Shown piece after piece: positions 32,022 to 41,020 of a stretch of DNA of 46,913 nt. This DNA comes from GCA-2725625 sp964574215. GTDB taxonomy: Bacteria > Pseudomonadota > Alphaproteobacteria > Rhodospirillales > UBA2165. Position 1 is the stretch's first letter; every line of letters starts with the position of its first letter. The stretch covers positions 1 to 46,913 of the forward strand of contig CAZNLR010000042.1 of assembly GCA_964574215.1 (NCBI GenBank), written 5' to 3'. Below the pieces are notes generated by a model. The model was not told the origin of the DNA and did no database searches. It saw only the letters and a program-made list of their open reading frames with translations. The translations under genes were made by a program, and so were the position numbers.

Positions 32022-33659
32022 TCAGCTTGCCTCTTTCTCTAATTTTTGAGTGATGTCTTCTCGAAGATCGCGTTTTAGGATTTTCCCCGCCGGACTCAAT
32101 GGAAATTCGTCAACCACTTCAAGCCGTTCCGGCAGTTTGAACTTGGCGATCTTTCTTTTCAGCAGGAAATCCTTGAGCTCTTCAAAGCCGAGGTCCTGTC
32201 CGGGATGAAGGATGACATAGGCGCAGGCCTTCTCACCGAACACTTCATCGGGCATGGCGACCAACGCAACGCTCTTCACCTTGGGATTGGTAACGACAAG
32301 ATTTTCCACCTCGTCACAGCTTATTTTCTCGCCGCCCCGGTTGATCAGATCTTTGACGCGGCCTTCGCACCAAATATAACCGTCCTTCATGCGGACCAGG
32401 TCGCCCATGCGGTAAAATCCGTCGGTGGTGAAAGCTTCTTCGTTCTTTTCCGGCGCATTGTAATATCCCCGGATGGTGTAAGGGCCGCGGACGATCAGTT
32501 CGCCCAGTTCACCTTCGGGCACTTCGTTGCCATCATCGTCGACAACTTTGACTTCGTCATCGGGGCAGGCCGGTTCGCCGGAACTGGTATAGCGTAATTC
32601 ATCCGACGCATCCAAGCCGGTAAAGTTGAGCAATCCCTCCGCTGTGCCGTAGATTTCCTGAAAGCGGCAACCGAATTTTTCCTCGATTTTCTGACGAAGC
32701 GCCGGTTGGAGCTTGATACCGCCATTGTTCATGACCGTAAGCGACGAAATATCGTACTTTTCCGGAATATCCGAATTCAGCCAACCGATAATGACGGGAA
32801 CGACCGCCGGAACGACGTTTACCTTCTCCTTTTCGATCAACGGAAATATCGTTTCCGGCGTGACGTCGGGCGCAATCACCACTTTGCCGCCATACCGTAA
32901 TACGCCCATCAAGCCCGGTGAGGCCAAGGTGTAATTGTGCGCCATTGGGAGTATGGCGAGATAGGTTTCCCGGTCCTTTAATCCGTTCAGCGGTGCGCTC
33001 GCCGTGCAGTTCAGAACGTAGTCGTTATGGGTGCGCGGGATCAGTTTAGGAAGCGCGGTGGTGCCGCCCGATAACAGCATCAAGGCGACATCGTCAGCCG
33101 CCATGGAAAGTCCCGATAATTCGATGCCTTGTGGAGGAGGGGTCTCCAGCAATTCGTTGATGGAGATATGGCCGGAACCGGCCTCGCCCAGCACAAATAA
33201 ATGCTCGAGGCTGGGGCTTTCTGCTTTAATCAGATCGGCCATCTCCCGATAGTCGAAGCCTCTGTATACATCGGGAAACAGATAGGCGACGGCTTCGGCG
33301 TGCTTAACGAAATGGCGTATTTCATTTTCGCGGTGTGGCGAAAGAGACATGACCGGAATGGCGCCCACTTTGAACAAGGCAAACAGCGCGAACACCAACT
33401 CGGCGGAATTGGGCAGTTGGAAAACAACCCGCTGGCCGGTCTTGAGGCCAATGTCGGCAAAGTGAGCCGCCAGTCTCTCAATGTTGTCCTGAACGTCTCG
33501 GAACGAATAACGCCTGCGCCCATCGATAATGACTTCATCGCTTCCATATTCAGCCACCGATCGTTCAAGCATCTGATTGAGAGTGATATCCTCCCAATAC
33601 CCTTTATCCCGATACAGTTTGGCGAATTCGGGCGGCCACTCGATACATCCTTTTAACAT
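32022..33659 (-). CDS. DhbE/EntE-like aryl-acid adenylate-forming ligase
   Basis: The 545-residue ANL-family enzyme adenylates a carboxylic acid. Its N-terminus (MLKGCIEWPPEFAKLYRDKG) and body resemble 2,3-dihydroxybenzoate-AMP ligases. The phosphate loop is SGGTTALPK (197-205). Residues His241, Asn242 and Ser247 in HNYTLASPG match the aryl-acid pocket of DhbE (His234, Asn235, Ser240). Lys526 (AGKILKRDL) is the adenylation lysine. No isochorismatase, NRPS or aryl carrier gene is near, so it probably makes an aryl- or cyclic-acyl-CoA for degradation rather than a siderophore. GAGGGAGGG precedes the ATG. An SDR follows immediately. Confidence 0.88.
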   Translation of the reverse strand: MLKGCIEWPPEFAKLYRDKGYWEDITLNQMLERSVAEYGSDEVIIDGRRRYSFRDVQDNIERLAAHFADIGLKTGQRVVFQLPNSAELVFALFALFKVGAIPVMSLSPHRENEIRHFVKHAEAVAYLFPDVYRGFDYREMADLIKAESPSLEHLFVLGEAGSGHISINELLETPPPQGIELSGLSMAADDVALMLLSGGTTALPKLIPRTHNDYVLNCTASAPLNGLKDRETYLAILPMAHNYTLASPGLMGVLRYGGKVVIAPDVTPETIFPLIEKEKVNVVPAVVPVIIGWLNSDIPEKYDISSLTVMNNGGIKLQPALRQKIEEKFGCRFQEIYGTAEGLLNFTGLDASDELRYTSSGEPACPDDEVKVVDDDGNEVPEGELGELIVRGPYTIRGYYNAPEKNEEAFTTDGFYRMGDLVRMKDGYIWCEGRVKDLINRGGEKISCDEVENLVVTNPKVKSVALVAMPDEVFGEKACAYVILHPGQDLGFEELKDFLLKRKIAKFKLPERLEVVDEFPLSPAGKILKRDLREDITQKLEKEAS

Positions 33660-33687
33660 TCAATCCCTCCCTCAGGTGCGAATATTA

Positions 33688-34035
33688 TTAGATTTGATGC
33701 ACGGCCACCGTCTGCAGGGTGATTTTGTCATCGCGGATTTTATAAGTGTCCGTACCCAAGGGCACGTTGTCGCCCATTGACCATACAATGTAAGCGATGT
33801 CCTGCTCGCATTCCTGATGGGTAAGGTCAAAGGTGGCCTGAACTTCGGGCGGCGTATGTTTGATGAACCCGGCAAAAAATTTGACAATAGATTCGTGCCC
33901 GCGGACGGCACCCCTGGCGGACAAAATAACCGCATCTTCGGCGTAGTTTTTCATAATGGCATCGACATCGCGGTCGGCGAATGCCTTCAGATGCCGGTCC
34001 AGGACGGCCTGCGTTGCACTGGTATTGTCAGACAT
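33688..34035 (-). CDS. SnoaL/NTF2-like small protein
   Basis: The 115-residue protein has the NTF2-like cone-fold pattern: an N-terminal helix (AVLDRHLKAFADRDVDAIMKNY), EDAVILSARGAVRGHESI, and beta strands ending KITLQTVAV. Members include polyketide cyclases, isomerases and dehydratases, and many have no known role. A GGGAGGGA ribosome binding site precedes the ATG. It lies 28 bases upstream of the aryl-acid ligase and 92 bases downstream of the dioxygenase, in the same catabolic-looking operon. Confidence 0.82.
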   Translation of the reverse strand: MSDNTSATQAVLDRHLKAFADRDVDAIMKNYAEDAVILSARGAVRGHESIVKFFAGFIKHTPPEVQATFDLTHQECEQDIAYIVWSMGDNVPLGTDTYKIRDDKITLQTVAVHQI

Positions 34036-34127
34036 AATGATTTCCCTCCCCAGTATGTCGATAACCTATTATGATAATAACGGTTAATCACCCAGGGCTC
34101 AATCACCGGCCTAGTAAATTGTGGATA

Positions 34128-34967
34128 TTACTGGGCGATATGTTCGTCCAACATGGTGACCCGGCGCAATTGCCTCGTTTGGTCGCGGGGAAAATCCGTC
34201 CGGGCATGGACCAAGCAACGGTTGTCCCACATCACGAAATCGCCTTTGCGCCAGACATGCTCCAGGATATATTCCGGTTTTTCCTGGTAGGCATAAATCG
34301 TCTGCAAAATCTCCTCGCCTTCATCTTCCGGGAAATCGACAATTTCTTCCGTCAGGAGAGGGCAGACATAGACGGCAAGTCGTCCGGTCATGGGATGGCG
34401 TTTAAATACCGGATGAGGATGATGGGGGGACGTTGACCGGTCATAGCGGCGTTTGGTTTTGACAGCCGTGCCGAATTCAAAGGCATGCATGGCCATTTTG
34501 TCCGCCAGCTTGGTTTTGATTTCGTCGGGCAGTGCGTCATAGACCATATACTGGTTGGAAAACAGTGTATGGCCGCCGTCCTTGGTAACCTGCATGGCGA
34601 ACAATGTGGTGGCGTCGTGAGGATTGGCGTCATAAGTGGTGTCGGTATGGAACATCATCTCACCGTCGGGAACGGCGCCGATGGGTTCACCGTTTTTCCG
34701 AATATTGGTGATCATCATGACCGAGGGATGATTTTCACTTTCCTGAAGTTCCTTGGGCCGCATATATTCACCAACCGTTCCAATATATTCGACAAATCGG
34801 ATCTGGTCCAAATCCGACATCTCCTGGTCACGGAAGACGATTACATGATGTTCATGCCAGACTTTGCGAATTTCCGCGACCGTTTTCGCGTCAAGCTCTT
34901 GCCGCAAATCGATACCGACGATCTCCGCCCCACAGGCGGGCGACATCTGCGTAACTTTGAAATTCAA
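34128..34967 (-). CDS. TauD/TfdA family Fe(II)/2-oxoglutarate-dependent dioxygenase
   Basis: The 279-residue enzyme has the facial triad His107, Asp109 (FHTDTT) and His254 (CLVHARTDF), with Arg266 or Arg269 available for 2-oxoglutarate. Family members hydroxylate taurine, 2,4-D-type herbicides, quaternary amines or other small acids, often releasing sulfite or a phenol. Here it heads an operon with an aryl-acid ligase and an SDR, so an aromatic or alicyclic substrate is more likely than taurine; this is inference. It is divergent from the AcuI-like gene across a 173-base region containing an inverted repeat. Confidence 0.9.
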   Translation of the reverse strand: MNFKVTQMSPACGAEIVGIDLRQELDAKTVAEIRKVWHEHHVIVFRDQEMSDLDQIRFVEYIGTVGEYMRPKELQESENHPSVMMITNIRKNGEPIGAVPDGEMMFHTDTTYDANPHDATTLFAMQVTKDGGHTLFSNQYMVYDALPDEIKTKLADKMAMHAFEFGTAVKTKRRYDRSTSPHHPHPVFKRHPMTGRLAVYVCPLLTEEIVDFPEDEGEEILQTIYAYQEKPEYILEHVWRKGDFVMWDNRCLVHARTDFPRDQTRQLRRVTMLDEHIAQ

Positions 34968-35033
34968 TGAACGAGCCTCCGTCTATATTGTGGTATGCGG
35001 GTTTTCCAATTTGAACCAATTGTACCAATATGT

Positions 35034-35062
35034 TTGACAGACATCCTTTAGAATTAGATTAA
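35034..35062 (+). promoter_or_regulatory. Possible promoter of the AcuI-like gene
   Basis: A perfect -35 hexamer TTGACA lies at 35034-35039. Seventeen bases on is a weak -10 (GATTAA, 35057-35062), with TAGATT at 35055-35060 as an alternative. It would transcribe the plus-strand gene at 35141, and the inverted repeat at 35076-35103 would lie just downstream of the start. Confidence 0.4.
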
Positions 35063-35075
35063 ATCAAATAGGCCG

Positions 35076-35103
35076 AAAAGTTAAGAATTACACCTTAACT
35101 TTT
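35076..35103. promoter_or_regulatory. Inverted-repeat operator candidate upstream of the AcuI-like gene
   Basis: AAAAGTTAAG (35076-35085) and CTTAACTTTT (35094-35103) are perfect 10-bp inverted arms with an 8-base spacer. The site lies between the divergent dioxygenase and AcuI-like genes, 38 bases before the AcuI-like ATG. It is suitable for a dimeric repressor; a hairpin attenuator is the alternative. Confidence 0.5.
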
Positions 35104-35140
35104 TCGACAGGATAAAATGAACAATTGAGATTTTTATTTT

Positions 35141-36148
35141 ATGGATAGAAATACCCCTTTCAATTCACTGATGGTTCGTAAGATTGATGACGCCTTTTCG
35201 GCATCGGTGGAAGAGATGACAATGGACGATTTGCCTGATCTGCCGGTTACCGTGCAAATCGAATGTTCGACCATCAACTATAAAGACGGGCTCGTGATCA
35301 AAGGAATGGGGGGTGTTGCCAAAAACTGGCCCCATATTCCCGGGATCGATTTGGCGGGAACGGTGTTGGAATCCGGGTCACCGGACTTTTCAACTGGTGA
35401 CCGGGTAGTGATGACCAGTCTGAAGGCGAGCGAGGCGGCGTGGGGGGGCTACTCGCAGTATACCCGGTTGGAAGCCGACTGGATTACAAAATTACCGGAA
35501 GACATCAGCAACCGCCACGCCATGGCCATCGGCACGGCGGGGTTCAGCGCGATGATGGCGTTGGAGGCTTTGGAAGAACAAGGGTTGACGCCTGACAACG
35601 AAGGCGAGGTTTTGGTAACGGGTGCAACAGGTGGCGTCGGTAGTATTGCAGTGGCGTTGTTTGCATCGGCAGGCTACCGGGTAGCGGCATCGACCGGCCG
35701 TCCGGAAAACGCGGCTTTTCTCAAGGACATGGGGGCGTCGTCCTTAGTAATCCGCGAAGAGTTGGAAGCTCCGCCCAAGGGGCCACTGGGCTCGGCGCGC
35801 TGGTCGGCGGCTGTTGATAATGTCGGCGGCGTAATTCTCTCCAATCTAATCGCCGGATTGCACAGCGGCGCGACCTGCGCCTGTGTCGGGTTGGCGGCTT
35901 CCGCAAAATTCGAAGCCAATGTTATTCCATTTCTGCTTAGAGGCGTCAAAATGGTTGGCATCGATTCCGGTAATTATCCGGTATCGAAAAGATTTGATTT
36001 GTGGCAACGGCTATCACGGCAAATGCCAATGGATAAACTCGACGCCCTATCATCGGAAGCGGGTTTGGAGGATTTACCCGATTTAAGCGATAATATTTTG
36101 GCGGGGAAGGTTAAAGGGCGGACAATAATTGACGTAAACAGGGTTTAG
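35141..36148 (+). CDS. acuI: MDR family reductase, acrylyl-CoA reductase-like
   Basis: The 335-residue zinc-free medium-chain reductase resembles AcuI/YhdH, which reduces acryloyl-CoA to propionyl-CoA with NADPH and detoxifies acrylate during DMSP breakdown. Signature parts are INYKDGLVIKG, PGIDLAGTV, the cofactor loop TGATGGVGSIAV and a C-terminal VKGRTIIDV. It has no zinc-ligand cysteines. No DMSP lyase is in the window, so broader enoyl-CoA reduction is possible. The stop codon sits in a hairpin loop shared with the convergent kinase gene. Confidence 0.85.
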   Translation: MDRNTPFNSLMVRKIDDAFSASVEEMTMDDLPDLPVTVQIECSTINYKDGLVIKGMGGVAKNWPHIPGIDLAGTVLESGSPDFSTGDRVVMTSLKASEAAWGGYSQYTRLEADWITKLPEDISNRHAMAIGTAGFSAMMALEALEEQGLTPDNEGEVLVTGATGGVGSIAVALFASAGYRVAASTGRPENAAFLKDMGASSLVIREELEAPPKGPLGSARWSAAVDNVGGVILSNLIAGLHSGATCACVGLAASAKFEANVIPFLLRGVKMVGIDSGNYPVSKRFDLWQRLSRQMPMDKLDALSSEAGLEDLPDLSDNILAGKVKGRTIIDVNRV

Positions 36149-36156
36149 CCTGTTTA
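36135..36156. terminator. Bidirectional terminator overlapping two stop codons
   Basis: TAAACAGG (36135-36142) pairs with CCTGTTTA (36149-36156) around loop GTTTAG. The AcuI-like stop lies in the loop and the kinase stop in the right arm. A T-rich run follows on the plus strand. Confidence 0.55.
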
Positions 36157-38460
36157 TTTGTTTTTGCTTTCAAGTACTCGATGGCTGGGGAGAGTGATCG
36201 TTACCTTAGTACCGCCGCCGGCTTCGCTTTCGATTTCCAAGCTGCCGCCATGGGCTTCAACCAGACCTTTGGTCAATGGTAGCCCTAGGCCAGTCCCTTC
36301 CTTTGTCAGTGTCGGATCGACCTGATCGACCTGCCCGAATTTTTCCAACGCCCTGGCGATGCCCGCCTGATCCATACCAACGCCTGTGTCCGCAATAATC
36401 GCAACCACCGATCCATCATCGCCACGCTTCAAATAGGTCGATACGGATCCACCAACCGGAGTGAATTTTACTGCATTGGTCAACAGATTGAGTAAGATTT
36501 GATTCATCCGAAGGCGGTCGACGAGAACCAAAGGAAGGTTCGGTTCTATCTCACGACGTAATTCGACACCGCCGAAATTGGCTCGTGACTGGACCATATT
36601 TTGTGCCGTTTCAACGCAGTCTATTAGATTAACTTTAGAATCATGTAATTTCAGTTTTCGGGCTTCAATCACCGACGTGTCCAAAATATCGTTGATAAGG
36701 CTCAGCAAATGGTCACCGGAGTTGTGAATGTGTTTGATATATTCTGAATATTTCTCGTTGTTGATGGGACCCATGTCTTCGCGCTTGATCATTTCGGAAA
36801 AACCGATAATCGCGTTTAAAGGCGTCCGTAACTCGTGGCTCATAGACGCCAGAAATTCGGATTTTGCCGAGCTGGCGATTTCCGCTTGATCTTTGGCTTC
36901 CATGAGTTCCAGTTCAGACCGTTTCCGTTCCGTGATGTCTTCGCCCATACTCACAAAATGGGTTATCTCGCCTTGCTCATTCTTTATCGGACTGATGGAG
37001 GATGAGAACCATACGGAAGATCCGTCTTTACGCTTGTCATGAAATTCGCCGTGCCATTCCCGTCCTGACTTTATCGTCTGCCAAAGATCTTCATATGTTG
37101 CTTTGCCGGTAATACCGGATTGCAGCATATTGGTTTTTTTCCCGATGGCTTCCGCCGGTTTGTAACCGGTGAGTTCGGTAAATTTCCGATTGACGTATTC
37201 AATGATTCCGTTGGTGTCGGTGATCACCACCAGACTTGGACTTTGCTCCAGGGCGTGGCCCAATCTGCGGACGGCATCATTGGCCAGTTTCCGGTCGGTG
37301 ACGTCGGTGTGATAGGCGACCCGGCAGCCGTCGCTGAGCATAAATTTTCGGATTAAAATCCAACCGTTGTTGCGGTGAACGATGGTTTCTGAGTTTAAAT
37401 TCAGATGCTCCCGGCATTGCGCGTTGACCCATTCCTCCAGGGGCAAACCTTCTTCCTCCAAGGCTTCGGACCTAATTTCACCTACTTTGCGGATATACTC
37501 TTTATAGGTCATGTCTTTGTTCAGGACATGGGCTACGTCGGAGTGTAAAACTCGGTAGCGGTCGTTCCAGGTTACCAGCCGGTCGTTTTTGTCCCAGACG
37601 ATGATGCCTTCCGGTAATTCCTCAAAACACTGTGACATCAAGTTCTGGGTGTCTGTGTCACGATTTTTCGCTTCGACTTCGGCCGTTTCATCGACGATTG
37701 TTCCGCGATAACCGGCGAAATTGCCGGCTTTGCCGAATACCGGTATGGCTGATATTTTTAGGTGAATCCTTTTACCGCCCCCCGAGACCACGTGATATCG
37801 AACGTCAGTGACCGGTTCATGCCTCTCCATCCGGTTTTTCAAAAGATTTGCCGACGGTTGGTTCATTTCATCGGCGCCGATTTCCCAAACCAATTTACCA
37901 AGAATTTTTTCCGTCGGGCGAATGACGTTTTTTCTCGCTTCGGAAACATAGGTAACCTTGTGATCGGCACCGGTTTCCCAGAAGCGGTCCGCTGCAGTAT
38001 TGGAGAAATCCCTGAATCTTTGCGCGTTCTTTACGAGCGTTTCTTCCTGCTCCACCAGTTCCGTTTCGTCGGTAACGACGGAAATAAATCCGGCAATATT
38101 GCCGTGGTCATCCAGCTTGTAGTCCCAATCGACACGGACATTGATGGTGCTGCCGTTTTTTGTCTGGTTGGTGGAGGTAAAGGGGGTTGGCGGCGGTTGG
38201 ACTTCGAGCAAATAATTGAAATAATTCTTGAAATTGTTTCTTTCCTCTTCCGTCTCCAGCACGTCCCAGATATAGGTTCCCACGAGGTCCTCAACTTCAT
38301 ACCCAAGCATGCGGGCATGAGCCGGGTTGCTCAGCGTGATAACGCCATTGACGTCATTTTCCTGAATTCCATGGGGCGAGATTTCAATAATCTGCTGATA
38401 TCTCGACACCAAATCCAATAAATCTTGCCGAGATTTACTGGTTTTTTTTTCCTTTATCAT
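36154..38460 (-). CDS. Sensor histidine kinase with four PAS domains
   Basis: The 768-residue protein has no membrane segment and is probably cytosolic. Four PAS domains occupy about 15-140, 150-270, 280-395 and 400-525. A HisKA domain follows with phospho-acceptor His542 (SMSHELRTPLNA), then a HATPase domain with NQILLNLLTNAVKF, DTGVGMD and GTGLGLPLTKG. The last PAS (EYVNRKFTELTGYKPAEAIGK) is of the type used for redox or small-molecule sensing, but no cofactor ligand is evident. There is no receiver domain and no adjacent response regulator, so it is an orphan kinase. The C-terminus converges with the AcuI-like gene. Confidence 0.92.
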   Translation of the reverse strand: MIKEKKTSKSRQDLLDLVSRYQQIIEISPHGIQENDVNGVITLSNPAHARMLGYEVEDLVGTYIWDVLETEEERNNFKNYFNYLLEVQPPPTPFTSTNQTKNGSTINVRVDWDYKLDDHGNIAGFISVVTDETELVEQEETLVKNAQRFRDFSNTAADRFWETGADHKVTYVSEARKNVIRPTEKILGKLVWEIGADEMNQPSANLLKNRMERHEPVTDVRYHVVSGGGKRIHLKISAIPVFGKAGNFAGYRGTIVDETAEVEAKNRDTDTQNLMSQCFEELPEGIIVWDKNDRLVTWNDRYRVLHSDVAHVLNKDMTYKEYIRKVGEIRSEALEEEGLPLEEWVNAQCREHLNLNSETIVHRNNGWILIRKFMLSDGCRVAYHTDVTDRKLANDAVRRLGHALEQSPSLVVITDTNGIIEYVNRKFTELTGYKPAEAIGKKTNMLQSGITGKATYEDLWQTIKSGREWHGEFHDKRKDGSSVWFSSSISPIKNEQGEITHFVSMGEDITERKRSELELMEAKDQAEIASSAKSEFLASMSHELRTPLNAIIGFSEMIKREDMGPINNEKYSEYIKHIHNSGDHLLSLINDILDTSVIEARKLKLHDSKVNLIDCVETAQNMVQSRANFGGVELRREIEPNLPLVLVDRLRMNQILLNLLTNAVKFTPVGGSVSTYLKRGDDGSVVAIIADTGVGMDQAGIARALEKFGQVDQVDPTLTKEGTGLGLPLTKGLVEAHGGSLEIESEAGGGTKVTITLPSHRVLESKNK

Positions 38461-38599
38461 GTTCCCGGTCCATGATTGATTTCCTGGAGGAAATTTTTAT
38501 TTGCTTTTATTTGGAATAGCCTACCTCTAAAGGTGCAACTAACAAAAGAAAAAACTTCAATGTTCGTCCGTAAAGGATATGAATCGTAAAGCCGGTGTA

Positions 38600-39838
38600 T
38601 TAGGCAGCCGCAGTTGCTAACCGTTGGCTCCCTTTGGCGCGCTTTATATGCCGGGTGAAGAGCAGCAGGATACAAATATTGACCACACCGGCCATGCTGG
38701 CGATGGAGAACGACCAGAAATAGTCGCCGGTAACGTCATACATGAAGCCGCCCTGCCAGGCGCCTATGCCCATTCCGAACCAACCGAACATGGCGACGAT
38801 GGACATTGATCTGGCCATATATTGAGGCGGGATCATGACGCGGACGCAAATGATGAACGAGGCCATGACGCCCGAGTAAAATATGCCGAACAGGATCGCC
38901 AATCCATAGGTCGTGGTCATGCTGTGTATGAGGGGAAAACCAAATACCAGCACCGTTTGTCCCACCGACATGAGAGTGTAGCCTTTCAACGCGCCAATCA
39001 AATCGGTCAGCTTCCCGCCGATGATGCGGCCAAACGCACCCGCCACCATCAAGGCCAGCAGGGCCGAAACGGCTAACTCGGGATTGACCCCCCGGTCGGT
39101 CAGAAGAGAGACCAAATGGACGATAGGGACGGACATGGTGATGCAGCAAAATACCACGGCACAGGACATCCAGACGATTACCGAGACAGGCGGCAAGGGG
39201 AAGGGGGTGCCGTCACGCATCAGCGGCCTGTTGCCGTGTTCGCCGACCTTGTGCCGCGGCGCATCACGAACCAGCATGGCCAGCGGTAGCGCGATAATGA
39301 AATAACCAACCCCGAGGATCAGATAGGCGCTTTCCCAACCAAATTGAGTGATCAGTATACGGGCGGCCATGGGTACGACCCCCTGACCGAAGGCGCCGCC
39401 TGCTGCCGTGATTCCCAAGGCCAAGCCGATATTTCGGGTAAACCATAAACCCGCATTGGCATAAAGCGGACCCGAAAGAGCGCCATGCCCCAGTGCGCCG
39501 AACAACAGATGAAACAGATAGAACTCCCACAGGCTTTCGAGGCCGCTCATCAGCAATAAAGCCCCGCTCATGGCAAAGGCGCCGAAGAAGGCGATCCACC
39601 GGGTGCCATGGCGATCGGCGATGATCCCCCAAACGACACCTGAAAAGGCCGTGGAAAGGGTGATGGCCGTGTAACCGAAGGACAGGCCGCCCCGGCTCCA
39701 TCCGAATTCAGCCGCCAGCGGTTTCAGAAAAACCCCGACCGAGGAGAGGATGCCGAAGCTGAGGGCGGTCATGGCGAAAGTGACGCCGACCATCATCCAG
39801 CCGTAGTTACGGCCTTCTTGCAATTTTTGATCGGTCAT
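38600..39838 (-). CDS. MFS transporter, monocarboxylate/oxalate-formate antiporter-like
   Basis: The 412-residue protein has about 12 membrane helices and the MFS loop GIIADRHGTRW after helix 2. The pattern GYTAITLSTAFSGVVWGIIADR and FGWSRGGLSFGYT resembles the oxalate/formate antiporter and monocarboxylate porter group, so an organic acid is a likely substrate. It lies 127 bases downstream of the second MetE-like gene on the same strand, so the two may share the promoter controlled by the Fur-like box. Confidence 0.9.
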   Translation of the reverse strand: MTDQKLQEGRNYGWMMVGVTFAMTALSFGILSSVGVFLKPLAAEFGWSRGGLSFGYTAITLSTAFSGVVWGIIADRHGTRWIAFFGAFAMSGALLLMSGLESLWEFYLFHLLFGALGHGALSGPLYANAGLWFTRNIGLALGITAAGGAFGQGVVPMAARILITQFGWESAYLILGVGYFIIALPLAMLVRDAPRHKVGEHGNRPLMRDGTPFPLPPVSVIVWMSCAVVFCCITMSVPIVHLVSLLTDRGVNPELAVSALLALMVAGAFGRIIGGKLTDLIGALKGYTLMSVGQTVLVFGFPLIHSMTTTYGLAILFGIFYSGVMASFIICVRVMIPPQYMARSMSIVAMFGWFGMGIGAWQGGFMYDVTGDYFWSFSIASMAGVVNICILLLFTRHIKRAKGSQRLATAAA

Positions 39839-39965
39839 TGGGGCTGATATCTCTTGCAGTCTTTCCGGTCGTCGAATATGCCGGATTTCGTGCCCGGCAA
39901 TTGACGGATCATGCTGGACTTTAATCGGGGGTTAGGCAAGCAAGCTTTTATTTTGAGACGAAGGC

Positions 39966-40991
39966 TCAGCCGCAGAGGTCTTTGTGAATTTGCAATAATT
40001 CGGGGATGGTGGCCGGGTCGCGGCGACCAAAACCGCATTCGGTTGCGATGTCGAAATCGGGTACGAATTTCTCCGCCACCGCGATACGAGTCCTGCCGCC
40101 CTCGACACCATCGGTGTGGTGAACTAAGCCCAAAATCAAGCGCGTATCCGCCGGTAGAACCAAATCCTGCAGTGGTGCGAAATAGGCGTCATCGGAACGG
40201 TTCCGCGGCACCGGCATATGGACAAAGTCAATATTCCGGGAAGCGGCCCGGCACATTTCATTGGCGAATGTCACGCTGGTGGTGAGGTCCTTCGGCTCGA
40301 TGATATGCTGATGGCCGGGATCGCCGTAACATAGGTGGATACCTAACTCGACATCAGTGTTCACGGCATCGCAAAGCGGCCCGATTCGTTTGATAGAGCC
40401 GGTTATGGCGTCGTCATAGGGAAGCCGGGGAACACCGTCCGCGCCTAGGACTTCGAAGCAGACATCCCATTGGATGGCGAGACGTTGCGCCGGTATGGCG
40501 GATTGAATACGCGCCAAATCCTCAAGCATGGCCAACTCGATGGCTGGCTCAACGGCCAATTTGTCGTCATCGGCGATAAAGCCGCAAACCAGGGCAATCG
40601 GTGTCGGCAGGGACACCTGAAAGCGCGTGCCCGTTGCAATCTTTCCGTCCTCGACCAGTTTCTCGAATAGGTGATAAGACTCGATGGCCTCTTTGGCGTA
40701 GCCGAGTTCGCCCAGCTTCAAGTCTTCCTCTGCCGCGCCAACCTTGATCTTGTAAAAGGGACGCTCCACTTTTTCCTTGAACCCGGGAATTTGCTGATTT
40801 TGCATTTGTATTTCCAGCCCGGCACAGTGGTCGAAACTGTCTTTTTGCCAGACGATCCAGTAGCCGCGGTCACCGGTTTCACCATCGGGGATGCGGCGGC
40901 AACTCGATCCCAGGATTTCGGCGACGGTGGTAAAGACGATCTCAGCGTTTTCCAGACCGACGCTGCCGACCAGATGAGCCCGACGTGTCAT
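39966..40991 (-). CDS. MetE/UROD-like putative metal-dependent protein (paralogue of 21098-22144)
   Basis: The 341-residue protein shares with the gene at 21098 the blocks HLVGS, RIPDGETGDR (33-42), FQVSLPTP, LAIQWDVCFEVL, H-x-C-Y (His219, Cys221) followed by GDPGHQH, F-V-H-M-P, and a late CGFGR (Cys319). The conserved HxC and distant Cys correspond in order to the zinc ligands of MetE. Outside these blocks the two are quite divergent, so they are likely to use different substrates. The N-terminal MetE half is absent. An MFS gene follows. A Fur-type palindrome lies 30-46 bases upstream of the start, so iron-dependent regulation is likely. Confidence 0.8.
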   Translation of the reverse strand: MTRRAHLVGSVGLENAEIVFTTVAEILGSSCRRIPDGETGDRGYWIVWQKDSFDHCAGLEIQMQNQQIPGFKEKVERPFYKIKVGAAEEDLKLGELGYAKEAIESYHLFEKLVEDGKIATGTRFQVSLPTPIALVCGFIADDDKLAVEPAIELAMLEDLARIQSAIPAQRLAIQWDVCFEVLGADGVPRLPYDDAITGSIKRIGPLCDAVNTDVELGIHLCYGDPGHQHIIEPKDLTTSVTFANEMCRAASRNIDFVHMPVPRNRSDDAYFAPLQDLVLPADTRLILGLVHHTDGVEGGRTRIAVAEKFVPDFDIATECGFGRRDPATIPELLQIHKDLCG

Positions 40992-41020
40992 ATGAAATGC
41001 CTCCCGCTTGAAGCGTATTG

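Noticed and set aside
31274..33659. Siderophore (EntA/EntE) interpretation of the SDR and aryl-acid ligase
   Set aside because: No isochorismate synthase, isochorismatase, aryl carrier or NRPS gene is nearby, and the SDR ending is more BadH-like.
35054..35067. Possible FNR box upstream of the dioxygenase and AcuI-like genes
   Set aside because: Only the ATCAA half matches; the other half is TTAGA, so the site is not a palindrome.
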